The notes under the pieces were generated by a model. That model was not told the origin of the DNA, made no database searches, and saw only the letters and a list, made by a program, of their open reading frames with translations. 64,000 bases of DNA from Methyloceanibacter sp. wino2 (lineage in GTDB: Bacteria > Pseudomonadota > Alphaproteobacteria > Rhizobiales > Methyloligellaceae), in contig NZ_CP028960.1 in assembly GCF_003071365.1 (NCBI RefSeq), positions 1,178,001 through 1,242,000 on the forward strand, given 5' to 3'. The translations under genes were made by a program, and so were the position numbers. Of the stretch, positions 1 to 9,359 are shown piece by piece. Position 1 is the stretch's first letter. Each line of letters opens with the position of its first letter.

Positions 1-145
1 TACCGAAATCCTCGGCAACGATCTGCGCATACGGCAGAACGGTCGAGGAACCTGCGATCTGAACCTGATCACGGGCCAGCGCGGGGCCGCCCGTGCAGAG
101 AGCGGCGACGGCGAGCGTCGACGCTGCGATAGCAAACCTGTTCAC
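1..145 (-). CDS. pstS: PstS phosphate-binding protein, N-terminal fragment
   Basis: Only the first 48 codons lie in the window; the rest runs off the left edge. The GTG start at 145 is preceded by a strong AAGGGAG ribosome binding site about 7 nt away. The product opens with a Sec signal peptide (basic NRF, then an Ala-rich hydrophobic stretch ending PALA), followed by QIAGSSTVLPYA, the mature N-terminus typical of alphaproteobacterial PstS, the periplasmic phosphate receptor of the PstSCAB transporter. It lies downstream of phoR on the same strand, the usual phoR-pstSCAB-phoU-phoB order of Rhizobiales, so it is probably PhoB-regulated. The identity is confident for so short a fragment because of the GSSTV motif and the neighbour. 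Confidence 0.85.
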   Translation of the reverse strand, partial: MNRFAIAASTLAVAALCTGGPALARDQVQIAGSSTVLPYAQIVAEDFG

Positions 146-251
146 AATAGAACTCCCTTGGCTTGGATAACGGCGCTCAAATAAGCGCCTCCGCCGGCGT
201 GCCCTACGCCGCCAGCTCATGGGCACGCTAATGGCCCTCGACCATTGTTTT

Positions 252-280
252 ATGACGCTGATGATTCTCTATTATGACAG
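252..280 (-). promoter_or_regulatory. Possible Pho box upstream of pstS
   Basis: On the minus strand, CTGTCAT (280-274) and GCGTCAT (258-252) are direct repeats offset by 22 nt, two turns of 11 bp, about 107 nt upstream of the pstS start. PhoB boxes are built from CTGTCAT-like units in 11-bp phase. The middle unit expected at +11 is poorly conserved, so this is a candidate only. Confidence 0.4.
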
Positions 281-308
281 CTCAACTTGCTGTTCTGTAA
301 TAGGTTTT

Positions 309-1685
309 CTATTTTGAGGCTGTGGACAACGATGCCCGGTCGCCCGCCGGTTGCGACTCGTTAAGCATGACCGTGAAGGTCGAGCCCTGCTCCGGCTTTG
401 AAGCAATCGCCAACTCGCCGCGATGCCTATTGAGAATGTGCTTCACGATAGCAAGACCCAGGCCGGTCCCGCCCTTCTCGCGGCTCGAATCGACGTCGAC
501 CCGATAGAAGCGTTCCGTCAGGCGGGGCAGATGCTCGGCTGAGATGCCGGGCCCGTTGTCGATCACCGAGATCGCGAAACGTCCCCTCGCGTGCTGATTG
601 AGCGAGGGAATGTGCTTGGCTTCGATCCGTACACTGCCGTTTGGACGGCCGTATTTTAGCGCGTTCTGCACGAGGTTCTGAAGCACCTGCAAGAGTTCGT
701 CACGATCGCCACGCACGATCGCCGGCTTCGCGAACCGCTCGACCTCCAAGGTCATGTGACTGTCCGCCGCGATCGGCTCCAGCGTATCGCGGGCATGGCC
801 CAAAACGTCGTTCAGGTCGACCAGGTCGCTCGGCGGGACGTGCGCGTTCATTTCGAGACGGCTCAACGACAGGAGGGCGTCGATCAGCCGGGTCATGCGC
901 GCGGCCTGCTCCGCCATGATCGGCAGGAAGCGTTCGCGGGCCGCCTCGTCTTCCTTGGCCGTGCTTTGCAGTGTCTCGATAAACCCGCGCAACGAAGCAA
1001 GCGGCGTGCGCATCTCGTGGCTGGCATTGGCGATGAAGTCCGTCCGCATCTGATTGATGCGATCGCCCTCGGTGAAGTCGCGCAGAAGGACCAGGATATC
1101 GCTATTGGGCCCACCCTTCCGTCCCAGCGGCGCCACCGTGGCTTCCATGCGGCGGCCGACCGGTACGCGCTCGGCGTAAACGACCGAAACCGCCTGGCCG
1201 GTCTGCGGCGCCGCGCTGACGGCATCGAGGAATTCGGGCGCGCGGATCAGTGAGGAAATATGGCTCCCTTCGCGCAAGGATGAGAAGACCCCCTTCGCCG
1301 GGGCGTTGAAGAAGACCACTTGGCCCGTGGGGCTCAGAAGGATGCCCGGGTCCGGGAGCGCATCGACCACCGCCGACATGGGCGAGCGGTTGCGGTCGGC
1401 GACGGGCGCCGGGGCAAAGCCGGCTTCTTCTTCCTGATCGGTGTCCTGATGAGGAAGCAGCAGCACGGCCGCGACGAAACCGCCGAAGGACGCCAGGGCC
1501 AATCCGACGGACAGATCTCCCAGCGCCACGAGGCTTGCCATGATCACGGCCACGATGACGATCAGCCAGAAGGACGACCAAAGCTTCGCGGTCAGAGCCT
1601 GAAGCCCACGCTTGGCGACCTGACGCGCACGCCAAACGCGGCGCTGCCGGGGCACCCGCGCGTCATGTTCGGCATGGTCGGTCAC
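309..1685 (-). CDS. phoR: PhoR phosphate-sensing histidine kinase
   Basis: A 458-residue sensor kinase of the phosphate-starvation two-component system; it would phosphorylate PhoB. Two transmembrane segments lie at about residues 37-55 and 58-77 with almost no periplasmic loop, as in PhoR. A PAS-like domain follows (about 100-205), then the HisKA H-box with phospho-acceptor His223 in ASHEMRTPL, and a HATPase_c domain with DNGPGIS and GGTGLGLAIVKH. The start is GTG at 1685 with AGGAG just upstream. Downstream on the same strand is pstS, which supports PhoR over other PAS kinases. PhoR senses phosphate through the Pst transporter and PhoU rather than directly. Confidence 0.88.
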   Translation of the reverse strand: MTDHAEHDARVPRQRRVWRARQVAKRGLQALTAKLWSSFWLIVIVAVIMASLVALGDLSVGLALASFGGFVAAVLLLPHQDTDQEEEAGFAPAPVADRNRSPMSAVVDALPDPGILLSPTGQVVFFNAPAKGVFSSLREGSHISSLIRAPEFLDAVSAAPQTGQAVSVVYAERVPVGRRMEATVAPLGRKGGPNSDILVLLRDFTEGDRINQMRTDFIANASHEMRTPLASLRGFIETLQSTAKEDEAARERFLPIMAEQAARMTRLIDALLSLSRLEMNAHVPPSDLVDLNDVLGHARDTLEPIAADSHMTLEVERFAKPAIVRGDRDELLQVLQNLVQNALKYGRPNGSVRIEAKHIPSLNQHARGRFAISVIDNGPGISAEHLPRLTERFYRVDVDSSREKGGTGLGLAIVKHILNRHRGELAIASKPEQGSTFTVMLNESQPAGDRASLSTASK

Positions 1686-2072
1686 TGTGGTCTCCTGGTG
1701 GCACGCGTTCGTCTCGATGCTGACGGCCTACGCCGCATCATGATTCGCCTGTGTGCGCCCGAATTATCACTTTTTCGCGACATTCTGCCGCTCCAACCCC
1801 AAGAAAGGCCGCGTTGGACGCCTCCTCCATCGCGACGGGCGTTACCGCGCCGCAATCTATCCCTTCGCATTCTATATTGGTCACGCTGCACGGGATTGCC
1901 ACCACGACTTCCGGCGTGCCGTTCGCCTGCCCCAAAATTTGCCCAAGGGCGATCCTGTCCAGTTCGCCGGCAAGGATCGGAGTGCGCACGAGCAATCCAG
2001 GTGGCACAATCCCCACGATATCACGTCCTCCAATCGCGGCAGATCGCCCCCGGCACACCGACCCTCGGAACA
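1686..2072. other. Divergent intergenic region phoR/ada (387 bp)
   Basis: Spacer between the divergent phoR and ada starts. It should hold both promoters. A minus-strand open frame of 111 codons (1738-2073) fills most of it, but it begins with TTG, has no clear ribosome binding site, resembles no family I recognise and overlaps the ada start. I do not call it a gene. No convincing Ada box was found. Confidence 0.4.
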
Positions 2073-3143
2073 ATGTCTCCCAACCCAGCCACCAGCTTCC
2101 GACATCTCGACGACGACAGCGCGTGGCAAGCAGTCCAGACGCGCGACAGCCGGTTGGACGGCGCTATCTACTACGCGGTCAAGACCACGGGGATCTACTG
2201 CCTACCCTCCTGTCCGGCTCGGAAGCCGAACCGGGCCAATGTCTCCTTTTTCGCGAGCCCCTCGGCGGCGGAGCGCGCCGGCTACCGCCCCTGCATGCGC
2301 TGCAAGCCCACCGAAGCGGCCGCGGCCCCTGCCTGGGCTCGAAGGGTCGAAAAAGCCTGCCGTCTCTTGGAGCAGTCCGAAGTCCCGATCCCCCTTGCGG
2401 ACCTCGCGCGCGCCGTGGGCTCGAGTACCCACCATTTCCATCGTCAGTTCAGATCCGCGCTCGGGATCACGCCGAAGGCCTATGCGGCCGCGTTGCGGAA
2501 CGACCGCGTGCGGGATGCCTTGTCCCGCGGCACGACGGTGACGGAGGCACTTTATGAAGCCGGATTCAGTTCGTCGGGACGCTTCTACTCCGGCGCCGCG
2601 GCCGCCCTCGGCATGGCGCCGGACTCGTTCCGTAAAGGCGGCGCCTCCGAGCAGCTGACATTCGCCACGATGCCTTGTTCCCTCGGCCATGTCCTCGTCG
2701 CGGCAAGTACGAAGGGTGTATGCGCCATATTGCTGGGCGACAGTGCCGACGGCCTTGCCGGCGAGCTGCGCGCGCTCTTCCCTCAGGCGGTCCTGAGCGA
2801 AGCGGACGCGGACTTCGCCGCGACGGCGGCTTCCATTGTCGCCCTGGTCGATAAGCCTGGGAGCCAAAGCGCCATCCCGCTCGACATTCGCGGTACCGCA
2901 TTCCAGCGGCGCGTCTGGGAGGCGCTGCGCAAGATCCCGGCCGGCGAGACGCGATCCTATAGCGACCTCGCCGCCGCGATCGGGGCTCCCGGCGCGGTTC
3001 GCGCCGTGGCGGGCGCTTGCGCCGCCAACAAACTCGCCGTGGCGATCCCGTGCCACCGGATCGTGCGCCGTGACGGCTCGCTGTCAGGATATCGCTGGGG
3101 CCCGGAGCGCAAGCGTGCCCTGCTCGACAAAGAGAGAGGCTGA
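2073..3143 (+). CDS. ada: Ada: methylation-response regulator and O6-methylguanine-DNA methyltransferase
   Basis: A 356-residue protein, close to the 354 of E. coli Ada. It directly reverses DNA alkylation and activates the adaptive response. Domains in order: N-terminal Zn-Cys methylphosphotriester acceptor with Cys43, Cys47, Cys74 and Cys77 (Cys43 in TTGIYCLPSC is the acceptor and switch); an AraC-type helix-turn-helix (about 85-180); and a C-terminal methyltransferase domain with the acceptor Cys327 in IPCHRI. The ATG at 2073 was chosen because it begins just before the conserved N-terminal DDDSAW region; the frame is open further upstream but without family similarity. No alkA or alkB homologue is next to it. 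In a C1-metabolising organism that makes formaldehyde, alkylation repair is plausible, but that link is inference. Confidence 0.93.
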   Translation: MSPNPATSFRHLDDDSAWQAVQTRDSRLDGAIYYAVKTTGIYCLPSCPARKPNRANVSFFASPSAAERAGYRPCMRCKPTEAAAAPAWARRVEKACRLLEQSEVPIPLADLARAVGSSTHHFHRQFRSALGITPKAYAAALRNDRVRDALSRGTTVTEALYEAGFSSSGRFYSGAAAALGMAPDSFRKGGASEQLTFATMPCSLGHVLVAASTKGVCAILLGDSADGLAGELRALFPQAVLSEADADFAATAASIVALVDKPGSQSAIPLDIRGTAFQRRVWEALRKIPAGETRSYSDLAAAIGAPGAVRAVAGACAANKLAVAIPCHRIVRRDGSLSGYRWGPERKRALLDKERG

Positions 3144-3176
3144 GGCGGTATCCCGCGCCACAGCCGAGATTTCAGT

Positions 3177-3548
3177 TCAGCGCGAGAGGCCCTTGTCGGC
3201 GAGCTCGGTCAGATAGTCCCTGAAACGCGCCTCCTGGTTCACGCCGAGGTCGCGCAGATAGTCCCACATATAGAGTCCGGTGTTGTGGCCATCGTCGAAG
3301 GTGATGCGCACGGCGTAGGTCCCGACCGGCTCCAACTGCACGATGCGTACGTTCTGCTTGCCCGGCACCGTCACTCGCTGCTCCGGACTATGGCCTTGGA
3401 CCTCGGCGCTCGGGCTGAGCACCCGCAGGAGCTCGGCCGGCAGCGCGAACTGCGCTCCGTCGTCGAAGGAAACGGTCAGCACGCGTTTGTCTTTGTCGAG
3501 TTTCAACTCTGTCGGCCAGTTTGCCGAGCCGCCATCCGGAGCATTCAT
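3177..3548 (-). CDS. DUF971 domain protein
   Basis: A 123-residue protein made up almost wholly of a DUF971 domain (the fold of the N-terminus of gamma-butyrobetaine hydroxylase), seen in ALPAELLRVLSPSAEV, the YAVRITFDDGHNTGLY core and the YLRDLG ending. DUF971 proteins are often linked to Fe-S proteins and Mrp-type ATPases; the exact role is not established. The ATG at 3548 is preferred over an in-frame TTG at 3560. It lies beside the DUF6494 gene on the same strand and is divergent from moaA, a grouping common in Rhizobiales. Since MoaA is an Fe-S enzyme, a role in Fe-S metabolism is possible but inferred. Confidence 0.8.
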   Translation of the reverse strand: MNAPDGGSANWPTELKLDKDKRVLTVSFDDGAQFALPAELLRVLSPSAEVQGHSPEQRVTVPGKQNVRIVQLEPVGTYAVRITFDDGHNTGLYMWDYLRDLGVNQEARFRDYLTELADKGLSR

Positions 3549-3595
3549 CGCGTCACCCAACTCATGTCAGCCGGTTTTCGTCAGCCAAGATCATC

Positions 3596-3790
3596 TCAAC
3601 CAAGATCGATTTCACCTTCGACCACGTGGTTGAGGGACGTGCCGTCGGCCGTCAGAACCATCTTCATCTTGAGTTTGCCTTCCCCTTGCAACCCAAAGTC
3701 GCGGACAAGGGCCTCGATCGCCTGCTGTGACGTGACGCCGACTTCCTTCAAGAAACGTCGCATCGACATGTTGAACCGATCCTCATCCAT
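3596..3790 (-). CDS. DUF6494 small protein
   Basis: A 64-residue protein starting at ATG 3790 (MDEDRFN). It matches a small conserved alphaproteobacterial family (DUF6494): SMRRFLKEVGVTSQQAIE followed by a lysine-rich strand and an acidic VEGEIDLG tail. No signal peptide or membrane segment is present. Function is unknown; the helical N-terminus and beta C-terminus suggest a small accessory factor. It is co-oriented with the DUF971 gene 47 bp downstream, so the two are probably one operon, divergent from moaA. Confidence 0.72.
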   Translation of the reverse strand: MDEDRFNMSMRRFLKEVGVTSQQAIEALVRDFGLQGEGKLKMKMVLTADGTSLNHVVEGEIDLG

Positions 3791-4013
3791 GGCCGGACTC
3801 CCTTGCTGAGATGTGCGCGATGACGGTCGCTCTGCGAGGGACCTGGCGCTATTGAAAGGCTGTAGATTCAATATACTCTAGATGATCCTGCCCTATCGAG
3901 GCGGAAGTTAGGGGCCGCAAGGCATGACGTGTTTTACGGCACGCCCCCTGACGAAACACGAGGCACGAACCAACGTGCCGACTTGCGAGGAACAGGCTCG
4001 AAGAGACGCCCTT

Positions 4014-5018
4014 ATGAGTGATGTTGAGACCAACCTGGTCGACCCGTTTGGCCGCGCTATCAGCTACTTGCGCGTATCGGTGACCGATCGCTGCGACTTC
4101 CGCTGCACCTATTGCATGGCGGAGGACATGACCTTTCTGCCGCGCAAGGATCTACTGACGCTCGAAGAGATCGATCGCCTCGCCAGCGCCTTCATCGCGC
4201 GCGGCGTGCGGAAATTGCGGCTCACCGGCGGAGAACCGCTGGTGCGGCGCAATGTCATGAGCCTTATCGAATCGCTGTCGCGGCACTTGGGCGGCGGGCT
4301 CGAGGAGTTGACGCTCACCACAAACGGCAGCCAGCTCTACCGCTTCGCCGACCAGTTGGCCGACCACGGCGTCGAACGAATCAACGTTTCCCTGGACACG
4401 CTCGATCCGGCCAAGTTCCGTTTCCTGACGCGCTGGGGCGATTTCCACCAGGTCATGCGCGGCATCGACCGTGCCGCACGCGCCGGCCTCAAGATCAAGA
4501 TCAATGCCGTGGCCCTGCGCGACGTCAACGAGGACGAGATCGAAGACATGGTGCGGTGGGCCCATGGCCGCGGCTTCGACCTGACCCTGATCGAGACCAT
4601 GCCTCTCGGAGAGATCGGCACAGACCGGACGGATCAATATTTGCCGCTGTCCCTCGTGCGGACCCGTTTGGCCCAGCACTTCACCCTGGACGATCTTCCC
4701 GACAGGACAGGCGGCCCCGCTCGCTACGTTCGTATTCGCGAAACGGGCGGCCGTCTCGGCTTCATCACGCCGATGACCCACAATTTTTGCGAGTCCTGCA
4801 ACAGAGTTCGGGTCACGTGCACGGGCACTCTTTATATGTGCCTCGGACAGGAGGATGCGGCCGATCTCAGGGCGCCGATGCGTGTCAGCCGTGACGACGA
4901 TTTGCTGCACGCGGCCATCGACGAAGCCATCGCCCGCAAGCCGAAGGGGCACGATTTCATCATTGATCGCGACTCGGCCCCCTCGTTGCCTCGATTCATG
5001 TCAGCGACCGGCGGCTAA
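4014..5018 (+). CDS. moaA: MoaA, GTP 3',8-cyclase (molybdenum cofactor step 1)
   Basis: A radical-SAM enzyme of 334 residues that with MoaC turns GTP into cyclic pyranopterin phosphate. The N-terminal 4Fe-4S cluster motif is C27-x3-C31-x2-C34 ([10 protein letters not shown]). The C-terminal second-cluster motif is [13 protein letters not shown] with a further Cys downstream (MCLGQ), and the chain ends in the conserved Gly-Gly (SATGG) needed for activity. SAM-binding LTGGEPL is present. The ATG at 4014 gives the normal length; the frame is open 30 codons further upstream but without family similarity. No other moa gene lies nearby. Confidence 0.95.
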   Translation: MSDVETNLVDPFGRAISYLRVSVTDRCDFRCTYCMAEDMTFLPRKDLLTLEEIDRLASAFIARGVRKLRLTGGEPLVRRNVMSLIESLSRHLGGGLEELTLTTNGSQLYRFADQLADHGVERINVSLDTLDPAKFRFLTRWGDFHQVMRGIDRAARAGLKIKINAVALRDVNEDEIEDMVRWAHGRGFDLTLIETMPLGEIGTDRTDQYLPLSLVRTRLAQHFTLDDLPDRTGGPARYVRIRETGGRLGFITPMTHNFCESCNRVRVTCTGTLYMCLGQEDAADLRAPMRVSRDDDLLHAAIDEAIARKPKGHDFIIDRDSAPSLPRFMSATGG

Positions 5019-5084
5019 CCGCGAACGCGATTAAGAAGGCGTTTCATCCCCGGAAAACTGCGGATTTTGCGTCCGCGGCACCCC

Positions 5085-5100
5085 GATTCTGCTCAGAATC
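5085..5100. other. Perfect inverted repeat in the moaA/GGDEF-EAL spacer
   Basis: GATTCTG-CT-CAGAATC is a perfect 7-bp-arm palindrome, 67 nt after the moaA stop and 124 nt before the next gene. It has no trailing T run, so it is not a classic terminator. It could be an operator or an mRNA 3' hairpin. Confidence 0.4.
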
Positions 5101-5223
5101 GCGGCGCTTGCGCGACAAAAAGACTTTAATTCCCTCCGCTTACGTCGTTTCTTAACCTCCTGACGCCAAATTTTGCCGTAAGTTGAACAGAGCAAATCGA
5201 ACGACTTCCGTCGCAGTGGCATC

Positions 5224-7179
5224 ATGCGCCTACAAGAACTGCTGAAAGAATACTGGCACTGGCTGGGGTTGACCTCATTCGCCGTCGCGATTGCGCTGGC
5301 CGCACTGGTGGCGCCGAATCGCATTGGCCTTCTCGAACTGGAACGTGAGGCCTTCTCCGCCGAGGACCGAATCCGCGAGGCGGTCTTGTCCGATCCTCAG
5401 GTCATCCTGCAGGCGCTGACGGTCCCCGGCGGTGCCGCGCAGTTGGCGGAAGTCTTCTCGGAGGCCGGATACGGACGGCGCGTCCTGCGCTACGAGTTGT
5501 ATAATTCCAAAGGCGAAGTGATCTACACGAGCGGCGTTGCCGATCTTCGGCTGGACCGGTCGGCGGTCGCCGCGGCCATCAACCCCAAAATGAATGGTGC
5601 CACGATCGGCCTATACGGCGGGGAAGAACTCTCCAAGCCGACGCACTTCGCACGTCTGCATATTCCCATCAACCTTCGCGGAAAAGTGCATGGCTCCTTG
5701 GAGGTCTATCTGGACCAGACCGAGCAGGCCGGTGTCCTCTCCAACTATTTCGGCGTCGTCGCGCTCGTCATTCTCGGTCTCGTCAGCGCCGGCATCGCCA
5801 TCCCCCTTATTGTGGCTTGGAGCCGCGGCCGCGCGCAGCGGCGCGCCAGCGAAGAAGTCCGGTACTTGCAAGAGCATGACACGCTGACCGGCCTTGCGAA
5901 CAGGGCTACGCTCACGGACCTTCTCGACAGTGCCCTCGAGCGGACGAAATCCGGTCATCGGCACTTGGCGCTTATCAGCCTCGATATCGACCGTTTCCAA
6001 GAACTCAACGAATCCTTGGAGGGCCACGGCGGCGACCGCGTCCTCCACGACTTCGGAAGCCGTATTCAGCATCTCGCGCGGGACACCGATATCGTTGCGC
6101 GGGTCGACGGTGACGAGTTCGCGATCGTCCTGACCGATATCGCGGCTCTCAGCGATGTCATGGCCTTCATGCATCGCTTGGGCACTGCTCTGGCCCAACC
6201 GTTCCACGTCAGCAATCGCGAGGTCGTCCTGGCGACCAGCGTCGGCATTGCGCTGGCGCCCGCCGATGGCGATACCTCCGATGTTCTGCTGCGGCATGCG
6301 GCAATTGCGCTCTCCCGGGCGAAGGCCGATGGCGGGCAGCGCGTCTGCTTCTACGAAGAGAGCATGGACCAAGCTCTTCAGCGGCGTCATACGATCGAGC
6401 AGGATCTGCGGCACGCGCTGAGACGCAACGAGTTCGAGATCGTCTACCAGCCCCAGTACGATTTGAAGACCGAGATGCCATGCGGCTCGGAAGCGCTGAT
6501 CCGTTGGCGCCACCCGGAGCATGGGCTCATTTCGCCGGGGCATTTCATTCCAATCGCCGAAGAAACCGGGCTCATCGTTCCGATCGGCGAGTGGGTGCTG
6601 CGGCAGGCCTGCGCCGATGCAACCCAGTGGCCCGAGCACCTGACGGTCGCGGTCAATCTGTCTCCGGCCCAGTTCCGCGTCGGCGACATCACCGAGACGG
6701 TGGCCGATGCCCTGCATCAAACGGGTTTGCCTGCGAGCCGGCTGGAACTCGAGATCACGGAAAGCCTTCTGATCAACGACACCGAAGAGGTTCTGGCGAA
6801 GTTGAATCGCCTCCGGTCAATCGGTGTCCGGATCGCCATGGACGATTTCGGTACGGGCTACTCGAGCCTGAGCTATCTCGCACGGTTCCCGTTCTCGAAA
6901 ATCAAGATCGACCAGCAGTTTGTGCGCAACATGACCCGCGATCCGGCCATGCGCGCCATCGTGAAATCGGTCGTTGCCCTCGGCAAGTCGCTTCGGATTG
7001 CCGTCACGGCGGAAGGTGTCGAGACGCCCGAGCAAGCCCGCATGCTGCGGCGCTTCGGCTGTCCGCAGGTTCAGGGCTTCCTCTACGGCCGGCCCGAGAC
7101 CGCCGAGGTTCACGCAAAGGGCGCTCTCAAGGCGACCGCAAAGGTTTCGCCGCTGCCAAAGCGCCACAGCGCGGCTTAG
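5224..7179 (+). CDS. Membrane-anchored GGDEF-EAL cyclic-di-GMP protein
   Basis: A 651-residue protein with two transmembrane segments (about 12-30 and 175-198) flanking a periplasmic sensor region of about 145 residues, then a GGDEF domain (about 215-380) and an EAL domain (about 390-640). The GGDEF signature is DGDEF at 295-299, so the first Gly is lost and cyclase activity may be weak or absent. The EAL domain looks active: EAL at 423-425, NLSPAQF, ELEITES, MDDFGTGYSSL, KIDQQFV and AEGVET are all present. I infer a c-di-GMP phosphodiesterase with a degenerate, perhaps GTP-sensing, GGDEF domain. It is monocistronic and convergent with the asparagine synthetase gene; the signal sensed is unknown. 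Confidence 0.88.
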   Translation: MRLQELLKEYWHWLGLTSFAVAIALAALVAPNRIGLLELEREAFSAEDRIREAVLSDPQVILQALTVPGGAAQLAEVFSEAGYGRRVLRYELYNSKGEVIYTSGVADLRLDRSAVAAAINPKMNGATIGLYGGEELSKPTHFARLHIPINLRGKVHGSLEVYLDQTEQAGVLSNYFGVVALVILGLVSAGIAIPLIVAWSRGRAQRRASEEVRYLQEHDTLTGLANRATLTDLLDSALERTKSGHRHLALISLDIDRFQELNESLEGHGGDRVLHDFGSRIQHLARDTDIVARVDGDEFAIVLTDIAALSDVMAFMHRLGTALAQPFHVSNREVVLATSVGIALAPADGDTSDVLLRHAAIALSRAKADGGQRVCFYEESMDQALQRRHTIEQDLRHALRRNEFEIVYQPQYDLKTEMPCGSEALIRWRHPEHGLISPGHFIPIAEETGLIVPIGEWVLRQACADATQWPEHLTVAVNLSPAQFRVGDITETVADALHQTGLPASRLELEITESLLINDTEEVLAKLNRLRSIGVRIAMDDFGTGYSSLSYLARFPFSKIKIDQQFVRNMTRDPAMRAIVKSVVALGKSLRIAVTAEGVETPEQARMLRRFGCPQVQGFLYGRPETAEVHAKGALKATAKVSPLPKRHSAA

Positions 7180-7246
7180 CAACCACGACCCCTCCGCCAA
7201 GTCGCCCGGGACCGGCGGCACTTCCGAGTTTTGCGATAAGACGCCG

Positions 7247-9244
7247 CTACGCGGAGACGGCTGCCTCGAGCGGCACCTCTTCCTGCGGCTCGGCCGGTGT
7301 GTAGGCCGGCAGGCTGCACAGGCCGCCGCCAAGATAGACATGGTGCCAGAGCTGCGTGGCGACGACGCCGCCGAGACCGAGGCTGTAGAACCTGCCGAGA
7401 CTGCGGCTCGATCCCTCCTCGGCGACCATGGCGCAATCCCGCCGCACCTGATCGACGTCGAAATAGCCCGTCCGTTTCAGGCTTTCCTCGCTGATCAATT
7501 CGCGCACGAATTCCGGCGCGTTCACGAGAAAACTGTCCGCCAACGGCGCCTGGAACATGTGCTTTCGACGCTGCGCGATATTTTTCGGCAAGATCCGCTC
7601 CGCAGCCTGCCTCAGCAGGAACTTGTCGCGCATGCGCCGGCGCAGTTTCCAGCGCGGACTGAGTTGCGACATGAAGCCGATGACGTCCTCGTCCAGGAAG
7701 GGGTAGCGGGTCTCCACGCTATTGGCCATGGCGATACGGTCGCCCTTCTGGGTGAGAAGCAGGCCCGCGAGATGGACCTTGTAGCCGAAGTAGAGCGAGC
7801 GGTTGAGCGGATGCCAGCGCGCCATGCGATCGAGGTCCAGATCGAAGTCCTCGTATGCGACGTGACCGCCGAGTTCTTCCTTGAAGCCAGTGCTGAAATA
7901 GCGGTCCCGCGACGTGGACACGAGGCTGTACATGACCGATTGGGCATGTGGACCGCCGACGAGCGCGTCGATCTGCTTGAGTTCGTCGGAATTCTGCTTC
8001 GCACCGATCTTGCGGATCGCCCGGCTAAGCACCGAGGTCGGCGTGAAGGCGTCGCCATAGTCGAGGAGGCGCGCCATCTCACGCATCTTGAACCAAATGT
8101 AGCCGGCGAAGCCCTCATCGGCACCCTCACCCGTCAAGACGACCTTGTAGCCTTGGGAGCGGACTTCGCGCGACAACGCCAAGAGCGCGGCGCAAGACGT
8201 GTCGAGAACGGGGCACTCGGCCGCGCGGGTCAAGGCCTCGTAGGAGTCCATGATGAGGTTGGAGCAGGCATGCACCACGGTCGGATGCGCGCCGATTGCC
8301 TCCGCAGCCTCCATCGCCTCATCGACCTCGTCGAGGCCTTTCTTGGGAATGCGAAGCGTGAAGCTCGGCAAGGGACGACCGGCAACACGTGCGGCCGTCG
8401 CCATGACAAAGGCTGAATCCACGCCGCCGCTCAGATAGCCGACGACGGGCACATCCGCGCGCAGGCGTATGTCGACAGCGCGTTCGAACACCGACTGGAA
8501 GGAATCGGTGAGCTGGCCGACGTCCCCATCCAGTTCGTCGCCCCAATCGGGGAAATCGAAATCCCAGTATTTGCGCTGGACGGGACTGGCTACCCCGACG
8601 CCACTCGGCAGGTCGATCCGCAGACAATGCCCGGGCTCGAGCGACTGAACGCCCTTGAAGGCGGTGCGGCTCGAACCCATCGCAAAGAATGTGAAGAGAT
8701 GATCCAGCCCGCGGGGATCGGCTTCCGGCCGGACGGCGCCGGAGGCGATCAGCGCCTTGATCTCGGAAGCGAAATAGATCGTGTCGCCCTGACGCGACCA
8801 GAACAACGGACAGATGCCGACACGGTCCCGGCCGAGAAGCACGACGCCGCGCGCGAGATCCACGATCGCAAAGGCAAATTGACCCTTCAAGTAGGGGAAC
8901 AGGTCCTCGCCGTGCTCCTCATAGAGATGGACCAGGATCTCGCTGTCGCTATGAGTCCGAAAAACGTGCCCCTTCGCTTCGAGATCGGCGCGGCGTTCCG
9001 GGTATTCGAAGAACTCGCCGTTACAGATCACGGCGACGGTGCGGTCTTCGTTGTAGATCGGCTGCCGTCCGTCCTCGAGACCGACGATACTCAAGCGGCG
9101 CTGCGCCAGACCCACGCCAGGCACGGACAGGAATCCCTCATCCTCGGGCCCGCGATGGACGAGCGCGTCCGCCATCCGTTGCAGCATGCCCCGATCCGGT
9201 AGTCGCTTGCCTGCTAGGTCGATCGATCCGGCAATGCCGCACAT
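7247..9244 (-). CDS. asnB: Glutamine-hydrolysing asparagine synthetase (AsnB family)
   Basis: A 665-residue protein. The N-terminal class II glutamine amidotransferase domain needs Cys2 exposed after Met removal; the ATG at 9244 gives MCGIAG, whereas a TTG two codons upstream would not, which decides the start. Other amidotransferase motifs are HRGPEDEG and ICNGEFFEY. The synthetase domain has the PP-loop SGGVDSAF and TGEGADEGFAGY. It would make asparagine from aspartate, ATP and glutamine. It is somewhat longer than E. coli AsnB (about 554 residues), as in the AsnB paralogues tied to cell-surface or secondary metabolism, so an amide transfer other than free Asn synthesis is possible. No sugar or peptide synthesis genes surround it. 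Confidence 0.86.
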   Translation of the reverse strand: MCGIAGSIDLAGKRLPDRGMLQRMADALVHRGPEDEGFLSVPGVGLAQRRLSIVGLEDGRQPIYNEDRTVAVICNGEFFEYPERRADLEAKGHVFRTHSDSEILVHLYEEHGEDLFPYLKGQFAFAIVDLARGVVLLGRDRVGICPLFWSRQGDTIYFASEIKALIASGAVRPEADPRGLDHLFTFFAMGSSRTAFKGVQSLEPGHCLRIDLPSGVGVASPVQRKYWDFDFPDWGDELDGDVGQLTDSFQSVFERAVDIRLRADVPVVGYLSGGVDSAFVMATAARVAGRPLPSFTLRIPKKGLDEVDEAMEAAEAIGAHPTVVHACSNLIMDSYEALTRAAECPVLDTSCAALLALSREVRSQGYKVVLTGEGADEGFAGYIWFKMREMARLLDYGDAFTPTSVLSRAIRKIGAKQNSDELKQIDALVGGPHAQSVMYSLVSTSRDRYFSTGFKEELGGHVAYEDFDLDLDRMARWHPLNRSLYFGYKVHLAGLLLTQKGDRIAMANSVETRYPFLDEDVIGFMSQLSPRWKLRRRMRDKFLLRQAAERILPKNIAQRRKHMFQAPLADSFLVNAPEFVRELISEESLKRTGYFDVDQVRRDCAMVAEEGSSRSLGRFYSLGLGGVVATQLWHHVYLGGGLCSLPAYTPAEPQEEVPLEAAVSA

Positions 9245-9359
9245 ATGCAATCATTCCTTTGCAGCGCGGCGCCCGTTCCGGAGCGCTCGCGCCAAATAGG
9301 GTCAGCTACGCCAATAGCGGCTTCCCCCAGTGTTGAACCCTACGGCGCAGCCGTTGCGG

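Noticed and set aside
1738-2073. 111-codon minus-strand frame between phoR and ada
   Set aside because: TTG start, no ribosome binding site, overlaps the ada start and matches nothing I know. It could be a relic but is not supported.
6974-8416. 480-codon plus-strand open frame over the end of the GGDEF-EAL gene and asnB
   Set aside because: A shadow of two well-supported genes; no family similarity.
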